Assembly (NCBI GenBank): GCA_019802505.1
Contig: JAFMOC010000009.1
Span: 10,217,501-10,281,500, forward strand
Reading direction: 5' to 3'
DNA length: 64,000 nucleotides
Source of the DNA: Corydoras sp. C115
Taxonomy: Eukaryota; Chordata; Actinopteri; Siluriformes; Callichthyidae
The number at the start of each line of letters is the position of its first letter. The stretch's first letter is position 1. Below are positions 22,112 to 34,828 of this stretch, piece by piece. The notes under the pieces were generated by a model. The model was not told the origin of the DNA and did not search any database. It was given only the letters and a program-made list of their open reading frames with translations. The position numbers and the translations under genes were made by a program.

Positions 22112-24737
22112 TATACATATGTGTATAATGTATAAGAAATATACAGCATGTCGCAGCAATCAGTTCAAATACAGAGACATACAGCACATACTGTGATAAG
22201 AACTACACTGGGAACCATGAACCTTTCCTGTCAGTGCTATGTACTAATTGGGAAAACTGTTTGTAATAACAGTGCATGGAAAGTCACTCTATTATGACTC
22301 AGGCCTCCTTTCACATAACATTACATATAATTCCGGTGAGTTTCAGTCTTGGCACAGTTTGATTGCAGCTGTTCGTGCAGCCCTCTTACATTTACATGAA
22401 ACCTTGACCCCACATAAAAAATTTAAGAGAGTGAGATATTACAGGAAAGAAGTAGCACCATAAACTAAAAGAAAGCAAAACACAGAACCTGTGATTACTG
22501 GCAAACACACTGGCAAGTCAACCACATTAAAAAAGCTCACAGATTGTTCACTGATATCTGTGGTTCTAGCATATTTGAGGTTCTAGATAAGATTCAGCTG
22601 ATGCACCCCACCCCCATGGATCTATTTTAAGTTTATTATAAAACAGGAAATAATGGGGAAAATGTGGTTTAAAACTAGTTGAGATGTATTTCACAAGAAT
22701 CACAAGTAGTCAAATAAAATCAAGTGAATAACTACAATCTGGATACATTTGTTAAAATAAACAGAATGGTAAGTAGGGTGGCATGATGGAATAGTATAGA
22801 ATTCTCTCACAAGAAGTCCTCACAAGGTTTCGTCCTTGTAAACAAATTATATTTGTACCATTATAAAAGCTCTATATAAATAAAAACATTTGAAAATGGT
22901 ATTCATGGTATAAACAACATAACGCTTTAATAGGTATTAAATGGTATTAATCTTTTGCCACAAAAAAGTAGATATTTAAATGTCTTCATTTTAGACAAAT
23001 ATGTTCACTTTTAATGAATTGTCAGATCCATTAGTGTGAAACCATTCCCTGCCTAACATTTTAATTCCAGTTTGTCCAGAGTGTCTGACCTCAGAAGCAG
23101 AACTAGTCTGGTCTGAACCAGCCTGTACTTGCTTTCAGGTTGTTTTGCCACAGTTGCATGGACAGCTCTAATGTCCTGTCTGCGTCCTTCTTCACGTGAA
23201 CTGCTGCATGAGTGCGGCTGCAGGGATGGACAGGGATGAAGGCAGCTTCCTCTTTCACTTCCTAAATGGGGTCTGGTCAAGTGACACTGGGTAAGAGTGA
23301 AGCGAGATGAATAGGAGGAATGCAGAGCAGATGCGATGGTGGTTTCCGTTCAGGACGTCCACTTGTCACTGTGCTCGGCGTTACAACAATAATCTGTTGG
23401 CCGTGATTCATTCCCTTACTGTTAAACATTGACCGTAGAAACTGTTGTGGGTTATTTTTCTATTCATCAGCTTTTGCTGGCTCTGCTGAGGCGTGTGAGG
23501 GTTTCTTCATGTAGCAAGTCTGTGAGATGTTCAAGGCTAACCATGACTCACTGATATCTGAGCGTTCTACTGCACTCTGTATATTTATAAAACAAAGTCA
23601 TGATATGGAGATGACGAGCAGGAAAGTTTGGCCACAAAACAATTCTTTCTGTTTCCATTCTCGATTTGTCCCTCACTCTATCGCTCTTGTTTATGTGACT
23701 TAAGCAGATGTGTGGTTTGGGGCATTAACATGAATACTCTGCACATTTCCTTAACACAGCGGCACATGACCCAGTAAAGAGAACCCAGAAAGTCCTGCTT
23801 CCTCTCTCCCTCCGTTCTGACCTCAAACCTAAATTGTTTTTTCTATTTAGCTGTTTTTTTTAAATGGCCATGGTAGTTTTTTTATATTTTAAGACAAAAA
23901 ACCCCCAAAAGACACCCTGTTGTTTTAAATGTTGCCATTCCCGTTACAGCTAAAGGAGGGGCTGGTGCTTATGGTAACAGGAGTCAAGAAAAGTGTTGTT
24001 TCCTGCATTTTAATAAGTCGACCCTGCAAGGCAGAGGAACTGTTAAAGATCAGATTCCTGGTAATTTCCCGAGTAGCATTAAGCAGAGTTCACAGGTGTG
24101 GAAATTTCTCGGACAGCTTTCAAGAAGATGCATCAACTAAATCTGTAGGAACGTTGACTTCAGCCACGGAGGAAATGTGTCATAACAGTGGGGCTGTGGG
24201 GAGAATGTATAATCCACTCACATTATGTACATGTGAAACAATGTCGTCAGTGTAGCTGATTAACTAGAAAAAGTTATCGAATGATGAATTAAATCATGTG
24301 TCAGCTCTTAGCTCCATCAGGGAGCATTCCTCCCAAACCACTTTATTTAAAGTCCAACGGCAGGGTTGTTTTGCATGAAAAAGTTGCTTTACTAATGATT
24401 AGCCCCATTTTGCATCCTTTGTCCTTATTTTCTTGTTGTTTTGGAGCTAATGTCACATTTACTCACTTGATCTAATTTACTCACTTGAAGAACTTTAAAT
24501 GTGACAATTATGAGCTCATTTACATCGAAGCTGCATTCAAGAAATCAAAAGGTGATTATGAACCATATAGAAATTTCAAACCGTGTTGATTTAATGATGG
24601 AAAGATTTAGATACATTATTTTATGCAAATTGGCTTTTATTTTATAAAGGACTTTGGAAGAGGTGCAATGAGAACAAATTTGGTCCAAATGTTTATCTTT
24701 AAAATAATTCATTTTAATTAAACACCATCTTTCTGTG

Positions 24738-24800
24738 CTGGGGATCCAGGTTCGAATCCTGATCTGGGTAGAGTTTGAATTTTCTCCCCATGTCCCATGT
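24738..24800 (+). mobile_element. V-SINE head scrap
   Basis: GGGGATCCAGGTTCGAATCC continues into a decayed V-domain (TTTTCTCCCCATGTCC). It is about 60 bp only. Confidence 0.55.
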
Positions 24801-25802
24801 CCGTGTCTCTGGTTTCCTTTATATTTCTGACTTTTTTCACAAGCATTAATATTCACAATTATTTTCAAACTTTAAAACACATTGTGAAGTCTGGATCCCA
24901 TTTCAACCTTTTTTTGTTGAAAAGTTCTAAGAAATCACCAACAGCAATGTGTTTATTGGCCTTTGAGATAAGACATTACAACAGTTTGGGTGAACCTTTG
25001 ATCCTACTGGATTCCTGAGTCCACGAACACACAGTAAATCACAAGAGCAGGACCTGCTTCAAATTTGTGGAATCTGTGGAAAATACAGGCTTCTGTTACT
25101 TCTGATCATCTGATAATCAGTCAGTGTCCAAAAAGATGCTGGCAGCTGAAGGACATGAGGGCGAGACACAAGGCACTTTCCCACAGGACTCTTCATACGA
25201 TCTGGTTCTCTCGTCTAGTTATCAGCATTTTCAATCTTCACCTGTTCAGACTTTCACCAAACAGGACATGTTTTAGCTGACACTAGACTTCTGACCACAG
25301 GACAAAAAATAAAATGGTCAACCATAGTTGTTTTGAAATGTAGAAGCAGTTGATTTAGATATAGGTCCATCATTCAGTCCATAGTGGCGTTACTGGCAAC
25401 TCTGATGAGCTTACTGCACTGTAACCAAACACTCTCTTGTCTCGTTGCACCACCGTATGTTTGTTTTGATAGCTGATGAAGAGGTAAAGCAAGTCTTCCC
25501 ACAGTCCCTGCACCTGTAGCCTTAGCTCCCAGGCTTTCTCCAGGCTCTGGCATGCACTGCGTCCTTCGACGTCCTTCAGCCTTTATACAAGCTTTACCCA
25601 TCATCCCCCACCTGAAGCTTTGCATAACATTGAACACTTATGATTATTAGAACTCTGAGGAAATGACAGAACGTTAACAGTTAGAACAGTTAAAATTGCC
25701 TTTAATCTACCCCAAACATGTTCGGACAGGTCCAGGTCAGGTGATTACATGATTCTGTAATCAATAACTCAATAGCAAATTTCATTGAGTAACATCTGCC
25801 AC

Positions 25803-25915
25803 TATATATATAGTATATATATATATATATATATTATACACACACACATACATATATATGGATAGATATATGAGTGTTTATTTTGTGTCTGTATGTGTAA
25901 ATATATATATACATA
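25803..25915. repeat. Imperfect (TA)n/(CA)n tract
   Basis: TA runs are mixed with ACACAC and ATACAT words, up to the target site of the next SINE. Confidence 0.85.
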
Positions 25916-25928
25916 CATATACAAACAT

Positions 25929-26282
25929 GTGGCGGCACGGTGGCTTAGTGGTTAGAACGTTCGCCTCTCAGCGCTAGGGATTCCCGGTTCGATTCCCCAT
26001 CTTGGTGGAGTTTCCATGTTCTCCCCGTGTCTGCGTGGGTTTCCTCCGGGTTCTCCGGTTTCCTCCCACAGTCCAAAAACATGGATCAAATCAATTGAAT
26101 TCTCTCCAAATTGCCCCATATAGAGTGTGTCTGTGTGAGTGAGTGTGTGCCCAGCAATAGATTGGCACCCTGTCCTGGGTGTATCTGCCCAGCGCCTGAG
26201 ACGTTCTCCCCTGGATGGGCATGGGGAACCCCACCGCGACCCTAATAGAGGATAAAGCGGGAGATAATGAATGAATGAATGA
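25929..26282 (+). mobile_element. Full-length V-SINE, near-consensus
   Basis: The head GGCGGCACGGTGGCTTAGTG contains a box-A-like TGGCTTAGTGG. Box B is degraded to GGTTCGATTCC. The V-domain, 3' body and ATGA tail are all present. The duplication ATATACAAACAT is at 25917-25928 and 26283-26294. This is one of the best copies for defining the family. Confidence 0.92.
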
Positions 26283-26300
26283 ATATACAAACATACACAC

Positions 26301-26328
26301 CTATCTATCTATCAATTTATCTATCAAT

Positions 26329-26372
<44 letters not shown>

Positions 26373-26386
26373 ATACATATAGATAG

Positions 26387-26448
<62 letters not shown>
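26301..26448. repeat. (TATC)n / (GATA)n inverted microsatellite plus (GA)n
   Basis: About 70 bp of TATC repeats turn through ATATACATAT into GATA repeats and then (GA)n to 26448. The two arms are reverse complements and could form a hairpin. Confidence 0.9.
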
Positions 26449-26449
<1 letters not shown>

Positions 26450-26451
<2 letters not shown>

Positions 26452-29380
26452 GATATGATGAAGGAGTAAATATGGGCAGCAACACACTTATTATTTGAGG
26501 AAGAATAGAATGCCTCACCCTCTCAAGCCACCATAAAGAAGAAGTATTTAGATACACATGATTTGCAAAACACTGAGTCTGCAGAAAGATTCGGCTGTGG
26601 TGTGGGAAAGCTGATTCTCCGTCAGTCACATGGTGGAAACGCATCAACACCTAGTCTTTTTAGTTAAGCGTCAAGGTGCTGTTGATAAACAAGCTGAGGG
26701 AAATCAACTGAGCATAATGCGACAAATACTTCCTAAGCTTTGTTCTAAAAAGTCCATTATTTCAATAATAAACACAGGGAAGAAAAGAAGTTAGCATCAA
26801 CGGCCCTGTTCAGTCATTAACATCCATCCCGAGTGGACGGCCCACATTTGGCCGTTCCACAAAACAAATTTTTTCACACCGATATTATTGTAGAAATGTA
26901 GAATAGAGATGTGTCTCGAATGGCCGCCTGCGTTTGTATCTCACTTTCCCACTTTGTATGCAAATAAACATGGACATAATTTTCCTTTGCAAAGACCAGA
27001 AGCATTGTTGTTTTTAACCGTCAGGAAATGCATAAAATGGTACATATGAGCCTAATTTGGTGAATACATCTCTGTTTGCACTGCAAGCTTAATAAATAAA
27101 ATGCAGTTTGCACAGGAAGCTTTAATAATGGGCAAATATTGCGTTGAGACTCTTTAAACCTGCTTAAAAGAAAAGTACTGTTTAAAATGAAAAAAAAAGA
27201 AAAACTGCAAAATTAAAGCGTGTACGGACAACGCAGGTGGTTTCGTTTAGTTTTAGGTCAGGAGTTGTATACAGTGTTTAATTAAACAGGACTCATAATC
27301 TTCCATTTCAAGAAGGTTATATAAGAGAGTGAGTAATTCAGTGCTCATAAAGTGAATCTTACCAAATGATGACAGTGTAGGAATTAAGGGAACATACAAA
27401 AGTGGAAGACAATGTACCGTATTAAATGTTCCACTGTTGATTGGAGCATGTTTCCTTCCCTTAGTAAGATTTAGCTTGTACTCATATAGTACTCATAACA
27501 CATCCCACTCAAGTGACTTCTTCTAAACTAGAAAAGGTACATAGATGCAGAACATATACACATACAGAACAGTTTCAGTACTGTCTGTATGGTTCACATT
27601 GACATCAATTAAATGATATTATTATATTACATACGATCATTTAGAAGATGCCTTTATCTAAAGTATCCCAACTTGATGGTTGGGGCCAGAGGGGTTCTCT
27701 CGCATTCTGTTTCTCAGACTCATTCTCTCACTGACTGCCTGGTGAACCTCAGAACTTTATTCTAGTGGTTTCCTCTAAAAAGACCTTCTTACCAGATGAT
27801 GACTTGCTATGTCACCTATGCCTAGCTTCCTAAGTTTGGCAACTTCCTCTTTTTGACAACATTCAGGAATTTCAAACTAATTTATATGCTGCCATAGGAC
27901 CTCAGAAGTGCAATAAGGCAAACTTTACTGGCTTTGCTTAAGGCATATGGTTTATTAGCGTATAAATGCACTACCGTATAGCCAGAAGCATTATGCATTT
28001 TGTCCTTTGCCTTCCACTTTAAAAACAGGAGGTTGTAGCCAGAGACACCCCCATGGTGTCTAAGAGACCATAACACATAATTGTCATCTGGAGCTCATAA
28101 AAACGTGGTTACATCTGTCCCCTTGTTTTTAATTTCTCCTTTGGTCATTAGAGTCTACATGCTTTGCTTGACAAATACCTAAAATATCTAAACGCTCCAG
28201 TCAGCGTTGCCAGACTCGGCAGACAATAGAACAGTATTAGAATAGTCCATTACAGGATTTGGTATCACAACTAAATCTGTAAAGGGTGCGAGGGGATGGC
28301 CCAAATTTGCAGACAATAGAACAGTTCTTAATGTAGAGATAGGCATAGAAATAGACGTCTCACCGAGGCATGCGGCAGATTAATGAATTCCCCATATACT
28401 TCAGGCAAAGAACATTAAGTATGGCTCTGCACTTTTTACTCAGCTTGATGATTCTAAAGATGAATAATGTATGATAAAATAAATGTAAGATCTGGAATAA
28501 AACTGAGCTTAACTACACTTTGCCTCTGCCACCATAAAATATGTTATGACATTTCTTAATATACTCTCCGTCACAAGACAGTAATACAGGATCCATGTAG
28601 GAGACTCCAGAACCAGAAGAAGATCCCTAAAGGGAAACTGCAGGGGTTTTACTGTTGTAAGTCTATGAGTGACTTTTATGAAGTGACTAATGAGGTAAAG
28701 CATATAGACAGGCCTGCTATTCAGATTCGCATGCCTGCTTGTTTAAGTTAAGCTTATTGGCTCCTCCGCCATAACTACAGGTTTAACATACAGACATTGT
28801 TAAAATGCCTAAATGTTTCGAGATGCGGTTTTAATGTGCTTTCTATAAATATAATAGAATTACAATGTTCTCGTTTAGTAAATTAATTCCTCATTGCCAT
28901 GTTTTTTGAGCGTTGCTTTTGCTGCTTTAACATGTTGTGTAACAACTGACACCGTTCTTCCCCGGTTACTCGTTAACACTGCAGTGACTAAACAGGACCA
29001 AATAAATAGTAATACATTACCACTTATGCTACTGTTATTAACTACACAGGACACGAGGTGAATTAACGAACTTGTAAGAACAAATGAATGAGCAGTTTTA
29101 ACTAAACCAGACTATAATTAGCAGTTTGGATAACTAATAGTTTATTCATTCAAGTTGAAGTTCATTTATTTATGTAGAGCTTATTTACAATAGTACATTG
29201 TGTCTGAACTCTCTAGTTTTGTTTTGCTTTGTGAGGACCGAGGCTCCTCGAGAGTGGGGGACTATTCCTCCTTCAGGTACAGTGAACAGTGTAGGACGCT
29301 AAGGTACAGACTGTGTATATAATCAAGTGTCTATTTCAAAAACAATATCACTACTAAATCCATTTTAACACATACAGTCA
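26450..29380. other. Unique intergenic sequence without recognisable genes
   Basis: No exon, RNA gene or named repeat is seen, apart from a short scrap at 27625-27680 (CATTTAGAAGATGCCTTTAT) resembling a common fish interspersed repeat. The interval 26930-27180 has few simple repeats and includes an octamer ATGCAAAT, and is a candidate regulatory element of the mafb domain. Confidence 0.4.
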
Positions 29381-29392
29381 TGCAGCTATTCT

Positions 29393-29745
29393 TCATTCAT
29401 TCATTATCTTCTGCTTTATCCTATATTAGGGTCGGGGGGGGGGGGGGGGGGTTCCCCATGCCCATCCAGGGGAGAACGTTTCGGACGCTGGGCAGATTCA
29501 CCCAGGACAGGGCGCCAATCTATCACTGGGCACACACTCACACACAGACACACTATATATGGGGCAATTTGGAGAACTCAATTGACTTGATCCATGTTTT
29601 TGGACTGTGTGAGGAAACCGGAGAACCCGGAGGAAACCTACGTGGACACGGGCAGAACATGGAAACTCCACCCAGATGGGGATTCTAACTGGGAATCCCT
29701 AGTGCTGAGAGGCGAACGTGCTAACCACTAAGCCACCGTGCCGCC
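29393..29745 (-). mobile_element. V-SINE 1 of a tandem pair (locus 1)
   Basis: A full-length reversed V-SINE with a poly-G run (29433-29450) in its 3' body. Its flanks are TGCAGCTATTCT at 29381-29392 and 29746-29757. The next SINE follows directly. Confidence 0.92.
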
Positions 29746-29757
29746 TGCAGCTATTCT

Positions 29758-30106
29758 TCATTCATTCATTCATAATCTCCCGCTTTATCCTCTATTAGGG
29801 TTGCGGGGGGGTTCCCCATGCCCATCCATGGGAGAACGTTTCGGACGCTGGGCAGATACACCCAGGACAGGGTGCCAATCTATCGCTGGGCACACACTCA
29901 CACACACAGACACACTCTATATGGGGCAATTTGGAGAACTCAATTGACTTGATCCATGTTTTTGGACTGTGGGAGGAAACCGGAGAACCCGGAGTAAACC
30001 TACGTGGACACGGGGAGAACATGGAAACTCCACCCAGATGGTGATTCGAACCGGGAATCCCTAGTGCTGAGAGACGAACTTTCTAACCACTAAGCCACCT
30101 GCAGCC
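29758..30106 (-). mobile_element. V-SINE 2 of a tandem pair (locus 1)
   Basis: A full-length reversed copy. Its right flank is a third copy of the same duplication, TGCAGCTATTCT (30107-30118). Its head is slightly rearranged (CCACCTGCAGCC). Confidence 0.92.
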
Positions 30107-30377
30107 TGCAGCTATTCTATAAATCAAATTCTTAAAACTTTTATATTATACATCACAATATAAAAGACACACCGTCATGCCCTAAATCAAGCTGTGGGGT
30201 GCGCAGTTGACGGCTTGGTGAAGATTTAAAATAAAGCCTTTGAGATGCTTCCTGGTGGTTTGTAAAAAGTATATAAACCTCCACTGGATCCTAAAGAGTA
30301 CATATTACAGATGTCATTCTAATCAAAGCAATGGCGTAGGTTTGTATAGGAAACACACACATAAAGAAAATATCATT

Positions 30378-30713
30378 CATTCATTATCTCCCGCTTTATC
30401 CTCTATTAGGGTCACAGTGGGGTTCCCCATGCCCATCCAGGGGAGAACGTCTCGGGCGCTGGGCAGATACACCCAGGACAGGGCGCCAATCCATTACTGG
30501 GCAGACACTCACACATACAGACACACGGGGGCAATTTTTGAGAATTCAATTGACTTGATCCATGTTTTTGGACTGTGGGAGGAAACCAGAGAACCCGGAG
30601 GAAACCCACGCAGACACGGGGAGAACATGGAAACTCCACCCAGATGGGGATTCGAACGGGGAATCCCTAGTGCTGAGAGGCGAATTTGCTAACCACTAAG
30701 CCACCGTGCCGCC
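30378..30713 (-). mobile_element. V-SINE 3 (locus 2 dimer, first unit)
   Basis: A full-length reversed copy. The left flank AAAGAAAATATCATT (30363-30377) is this dimer's target duplication. Its right neighbour is not that repeat but TGCAGCTATTCT (30714-30725), the target duplication of locus 1. Confidence 0.92.
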
Positions 30714-30725
30714 TGCAGCTATTCT

Positions 30726-31086
30726 TCATTCATTCATTTATTATCTTCCGCTTTATCCTCTATTAGGGTCACGGTGGGGTTCCCCATGCCCATCTAGGGG
30801 AGAACGTCTCGGGCGCTGGGCAGATACACCCAGGACAGGGCGCCAATCCATCGCTGGGCACACACTCACACACACAGACACACTCTATATGGGGCAATTT
30901 TTGGGAATTCAATTGACTTCATCCATGTTTTTGGACTGTGGGAGTGTGTGGGAGGAAACCAGAGAACCCGGAGGAAACCCACGCAGACACGGGGAGAACA
31001 TGGAAACTCCACCCAGATGGGGATTCGAACCGGGAATCCCTAGCGCTGAGAGGAGAACGTGCCAACCACTAAGCCACCATGCCGCC
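30726..31086 (-). mobile_element. V-SINE 4 (locus 2 dimer, second unit)
   Basis: A full-length reversed copy with a small internal duplication (GGGAGTGTGTGGGAGG). The right flank AAAGAAAATATCATT (31087-31101) closes the duplication begun before SINE 3. Confidence 0.92.
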
Positions 31087-31554
31087 AAAGAAAATATCAT
31101 TAATCCTTAATTTCATGTTGATAATATGCTGATCTCTACTTTCAATTCCTGTTTGATCTGATCACATCACGTCGATAAATGTGCTGTTAAACGCATGATA
31201 CCACAGAGAGACTACTGTTCTCAGAAAAACACACAGCCACCTGAAGGTTTCGTAACATCCCTGGTACTCTGGTCCAAACAGGTAGGACTGATTTGGCACT
31301 GTGTGGAACAGTGTGATCTTTGTTAAAACCTAAACATTCTATTCTGACTCTTGGAAGCGACATCAGCCAACTCCGTAAATCAAATCAACTGATAATGTGA
31401 CTTTCGTTTGGCATCCGTTCTGCACATTAAAAAACATAAAGCTGAACAGCTGCTACAGAAACAGAACCTCTCTCGTGGAATGAACGAGTCAGTTCTCTCT
31501 GAGCAACTTTCGAAATATAATAAAATACGACTTTTTTTAGAAGGCATTTAAATA

Positions 31555-31893
31555 TTCATTCATTATCTTCCGTTTAATCTCATTCTAGGGTCGCAGGACG
31601 GTTCCCCATGCCCATCCAGGTTTGAAGCACTGTGCAGATACAGCCAGGACAGGGTTCATCTATAAATCTATATACATCTATAGTAGACACACACACAAAC
31701 CTACACATTATGGGGCAATTTGGAGCATTAAATTTACCTTGAATCTATGTCTTTGGACTGTAGGAGGAAACCAGAGAACCCAGAGGAAATCCACACGGAC
31801 GCTGAAACATGGAAACGCCACCCAGATAGGGATTTGAACCTAGATCCCCAGCGCTTGGAAGAAAACATGACAACCACTAAGCCACCGTGCCAG
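31555..31893 (-). mobile_element. Diverged V-SINE
   Basis: All parts are recognisable, with many substitutions (TCATTCTAGGGTCGCAGGAC; head GCCACCGTGCCAGC). Confidence 0.8.
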
Positions 31894-32617
31894 CAAATTT
31901 CTATAAATTAATTCATATTTATTTAATCTATTGGCATATTATTCTTATTTTTTTTTTTAACTGTGAGGTCATTACAGCTTTTTAAGGAAACAGATGCAGT
32001 CTGCACCCAAAAGGAACCTTTTTCCATCCTGCTCTAGAACTGAAACCACATCGTTCTTGCTGCGAGGCGAAAGTGCTAACCACTTCATCACCCTCCAACC
32101 CGGGTCAACAACTTTAACATGCAAAGAGTTAGTTCGTTCTGAGGTTGTGAATTAACAAAAAGTTGTCATGGTAACTGAGGGAGCTCTACATAGGATGGTT
32201 TTTATCTTTGCATCCAGAATTCAGGTGAGCAAAACCAAACCCCGGCTCCGGTACGGTTTAACCTTTAATGATTCCAGTGTAATGTTGAAATTCTGTTAAA
32301 AAAAAAAAGATGCTCTAAATTCTTATTGCTTATAAAGTGATTACACATAACTAAAAGGAACTTCAGCAGGTAAGACGCAAAAGGTAGAGGAATTGCGCCC
32401 TCTGCAGGGTAAAAGGAAAAAAATAATGTTGCAATAACATGAGAAATTACGCAATAATATCAGGCACCACCTGAACTGATAAAACATATATTATACAGTC
32501 ATGAGGGTAATTAGAATGTAATTAAACTAACCCTAATTAATTCAAAGGTTTATTTTAAGCTCTCTTTATCTGATTACAGAATTTATTAAAGAGATAAATA
32601 AAAAAGTGACATAGTAA

Positions 32618-32885
32618 TTAGTATGTTTGTTGCTCAGTACTGAGGATTTAGGTTTGAATCTCAGTCTGTGTGGGGTTTTCCAGTTTCCTCCCACAGTCCA
32701 AAAACATGGATTAAGGCTAAATACATTTGGAGGTTCCAAATTGCCCTTATTTAGTGAGTGTGTGCCGTGATGGATTGGCACCCTGTTCTGGGTGTGTCTG
32801 CCAAGTGCCTGAAATGTTCTGAATGGGTATGGGGAACCCCACCGCTACCCTAGTCCCTAGTATAGGATTAAGCAAAAGATAACAA
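32618..32885 (+). mobile_element. Diverged V-SINE with poly-A end
   Basis: A decayed head (GGTTTGAATCTC), a V-domain (TTTCCTCCCACAGTCC) and a 3' body (GATGGATTGGCACCC) are seen. A poly-A tract follows at 32898-32926. Confidence 0.75.
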
Positions 32886-32894
32886 GATGTGATT

Positions 32895-32929
<35 letters not shown>

Positions 32930-33499
32930 AAAACCTTTTTTTAATAAAAAGAATGCTGAGGATGGAACAAACAGCTGAGAGGAGGCGAGAAAGGTCAAAG
33001 AAGAGTGGATGAGGGAGGAAAAATAAAGTAGTGAAGTCAGAACAGGCAAATATAGGGAATAATAATCTGCTGTGGCGCCCTCTAAAGGAAACAGCTAAAA
33101 AGAATAAGACTTCAGACGAAACATTAAGAGGAACAAAAAGGATTCACCTCCATACAAGTGTACACATAAATGTATCTGTCCTGCTGATGACCTGACTCTG
33201 GTGTTTCTCCATCCATCAGACCATAAGTGCCGGGATGGATTTCATGCCCACAGCTCTATAGGTTGCTTAGGAAATAAATACATTAAATAAAAGCTTTCCA
33301 TCAGTTGATGCCGGTTTACAAAATGTATTCTATATTATGAAAAGCAGTACAATAAAAAGTACAACAGCTTCTTCTTAAAACCCTTTATTAGAATTAGTAA
33401 TACAATCCAGTACGAGCACAAGGCCCTTGTTTCACTTAACCAGAAAAAGCTGAAGTGTCTTGTGCATATTCAGCAGTGAAAAACCTCAAAACATATTCT

Positions 33500-33502
<3 letters not shown>

Positions 33503-33533
<31 letters not shown>

Positions 33534-33770
33534 TACCAAACCAGCTAGAACCGATATGTCTGAAATATGTATGCAGCTCCGTTATTTACAGATTACACTC
33601 CTATCAGTGTAAAGCATAATTCACAAATATGAAGATCAGATGGCTCTGTGTCCAATTAAATAAAAGTCTGGATGTGATGCATAATAACTGGACTGAAAAA
33701 TAAAGCAGCAATAAGCATTAACAACAAGAAAGAGAAAAAGACAGTTGGGTTTTTTTTTTTTTTTTTTTTA
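33503..33770. repeat. Poly-T tracts
   Basis: Two T homopolymers (33503-33531 and 33749-33769) bracket unique AT-rich sequence. The flanking region 32940-33900 shows no gene. Confidence 0.9.
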
Positions 33771-33917
33771 ACAATCACCAAAAGCAAAACGAGAACAATA
33801 CAAACATCACATGGGCACCTAGGGTTGTTTCTAACCCCACTGATTGCAATGACAATGAAGACAGGAAACCGATCAGTTATGCATTTACTGCTGAATGCAC
33901 AAAGAAACAGAAACAAA

Positions 33918-34263
33918 CATTCATTCATTATCTCCCGCTTTATCCTCTATCAGGGTCGCGGTGGGGTTCCCCATGCCCATCCAGGGGAGAATGCCTCGGG
34001 CGCTGGGCAGATACACCCAGGACAGGGCGCCAATCTATCACTTGTCACACACTCACTCACACAGACACACTCTATATGGGGCAATTTGGAGAATTCAATT
34101 AACCTTGATCCATGTTTTTGGACTGTGGGAGGAAACCGGAGAACCCGGAGGAAACCCACGCGAACACGGGGAGAACATGGAAACTCCACCCAGATGGGGA
34201 TTCGAACCGGGAATCCCTAGCGCTGAGAGGCGAACGTGCTAACCACTAAGCCACCGTGCCGCC
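33918..34263 (-). mobile_element. Full-length V-SINE with target-site duplication
   Basis: The reversed element is flanked by the 14-bp repeat GAAACAGAAACAAA (33904-33917 and 34264-34277). It is near-consensus, so fairly young. Confidence 0.92.
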
Positions 34264-34572
34264 GAAACAGAAACAAAAAATCTTAAATAAATAGAAAATG
34301 GTGTTTAGCTACAGCAGCTGTGTGAGGAAGTTTCAAAATACTTTGTAAGTTTTATATAATGTCTCCAGTGTACTGTCTGTATTACGATAGTAAATGGAAA
34401 TCTTGTTTGACATCAACTCAGAGCCAGATATAAGGCACCACTCCTGACTGCAGCATGAGCTGCTGTAGTGTAAGACATTTAATTGCACAATTAAAACAGC
34501 ACACTGCTCTTCAGTGTTAGCAGCAGGAGAACTGCCACCCAAAATTGAAATGAAGATTAGTCCATTGTAGTT

Positions 34573-34680
34573 CATTCATTTATCTCCCACTTCCCACAAA
34601 TATTAAGGCATCCAAGGGAGAACGTTTTAGACACTGGGCAGATAACCCCCCAGTAGAGGGCGCCAATCTATTAACCGATT
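34573..34680 (-). mobile_element. V-SINE 3' scrap
   Basis: The tail and 3' body (TCATTTATCTCCCACTTCCC; later GGGCGCCAATCTATTA) with internal deletions. Confidence 0.65.
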
Positions 34681-34828
34681 ATGAATATGAACTCAAGAGG
34701 CCAATGAGTGTAGGTCAAACAAATTATGTTACAATAGTGCAGAAGTGACAAATAAATTACATCCTTTAATACATTCGTTTAAGGGTTTACATTAATGTCC
34801 TTTGTTACTTAATTAAAGGCTGGATTTA

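Noticed and set aside
25929..26000. tRNA gene-like sequence with A and B boxes
   Set aside because: It is the tRNA-derived head of a V-SINE. It lacks a complete foldable acceptor stem and is repeated with the SINE body attached.
25952..26290. Recurrent 60-150-residue frames with PIQGRTSRALGRYTQDRAP
   Set aside because: They are translations of V-SINE copies, repeated wherever the SINE occurs. They are not genes.
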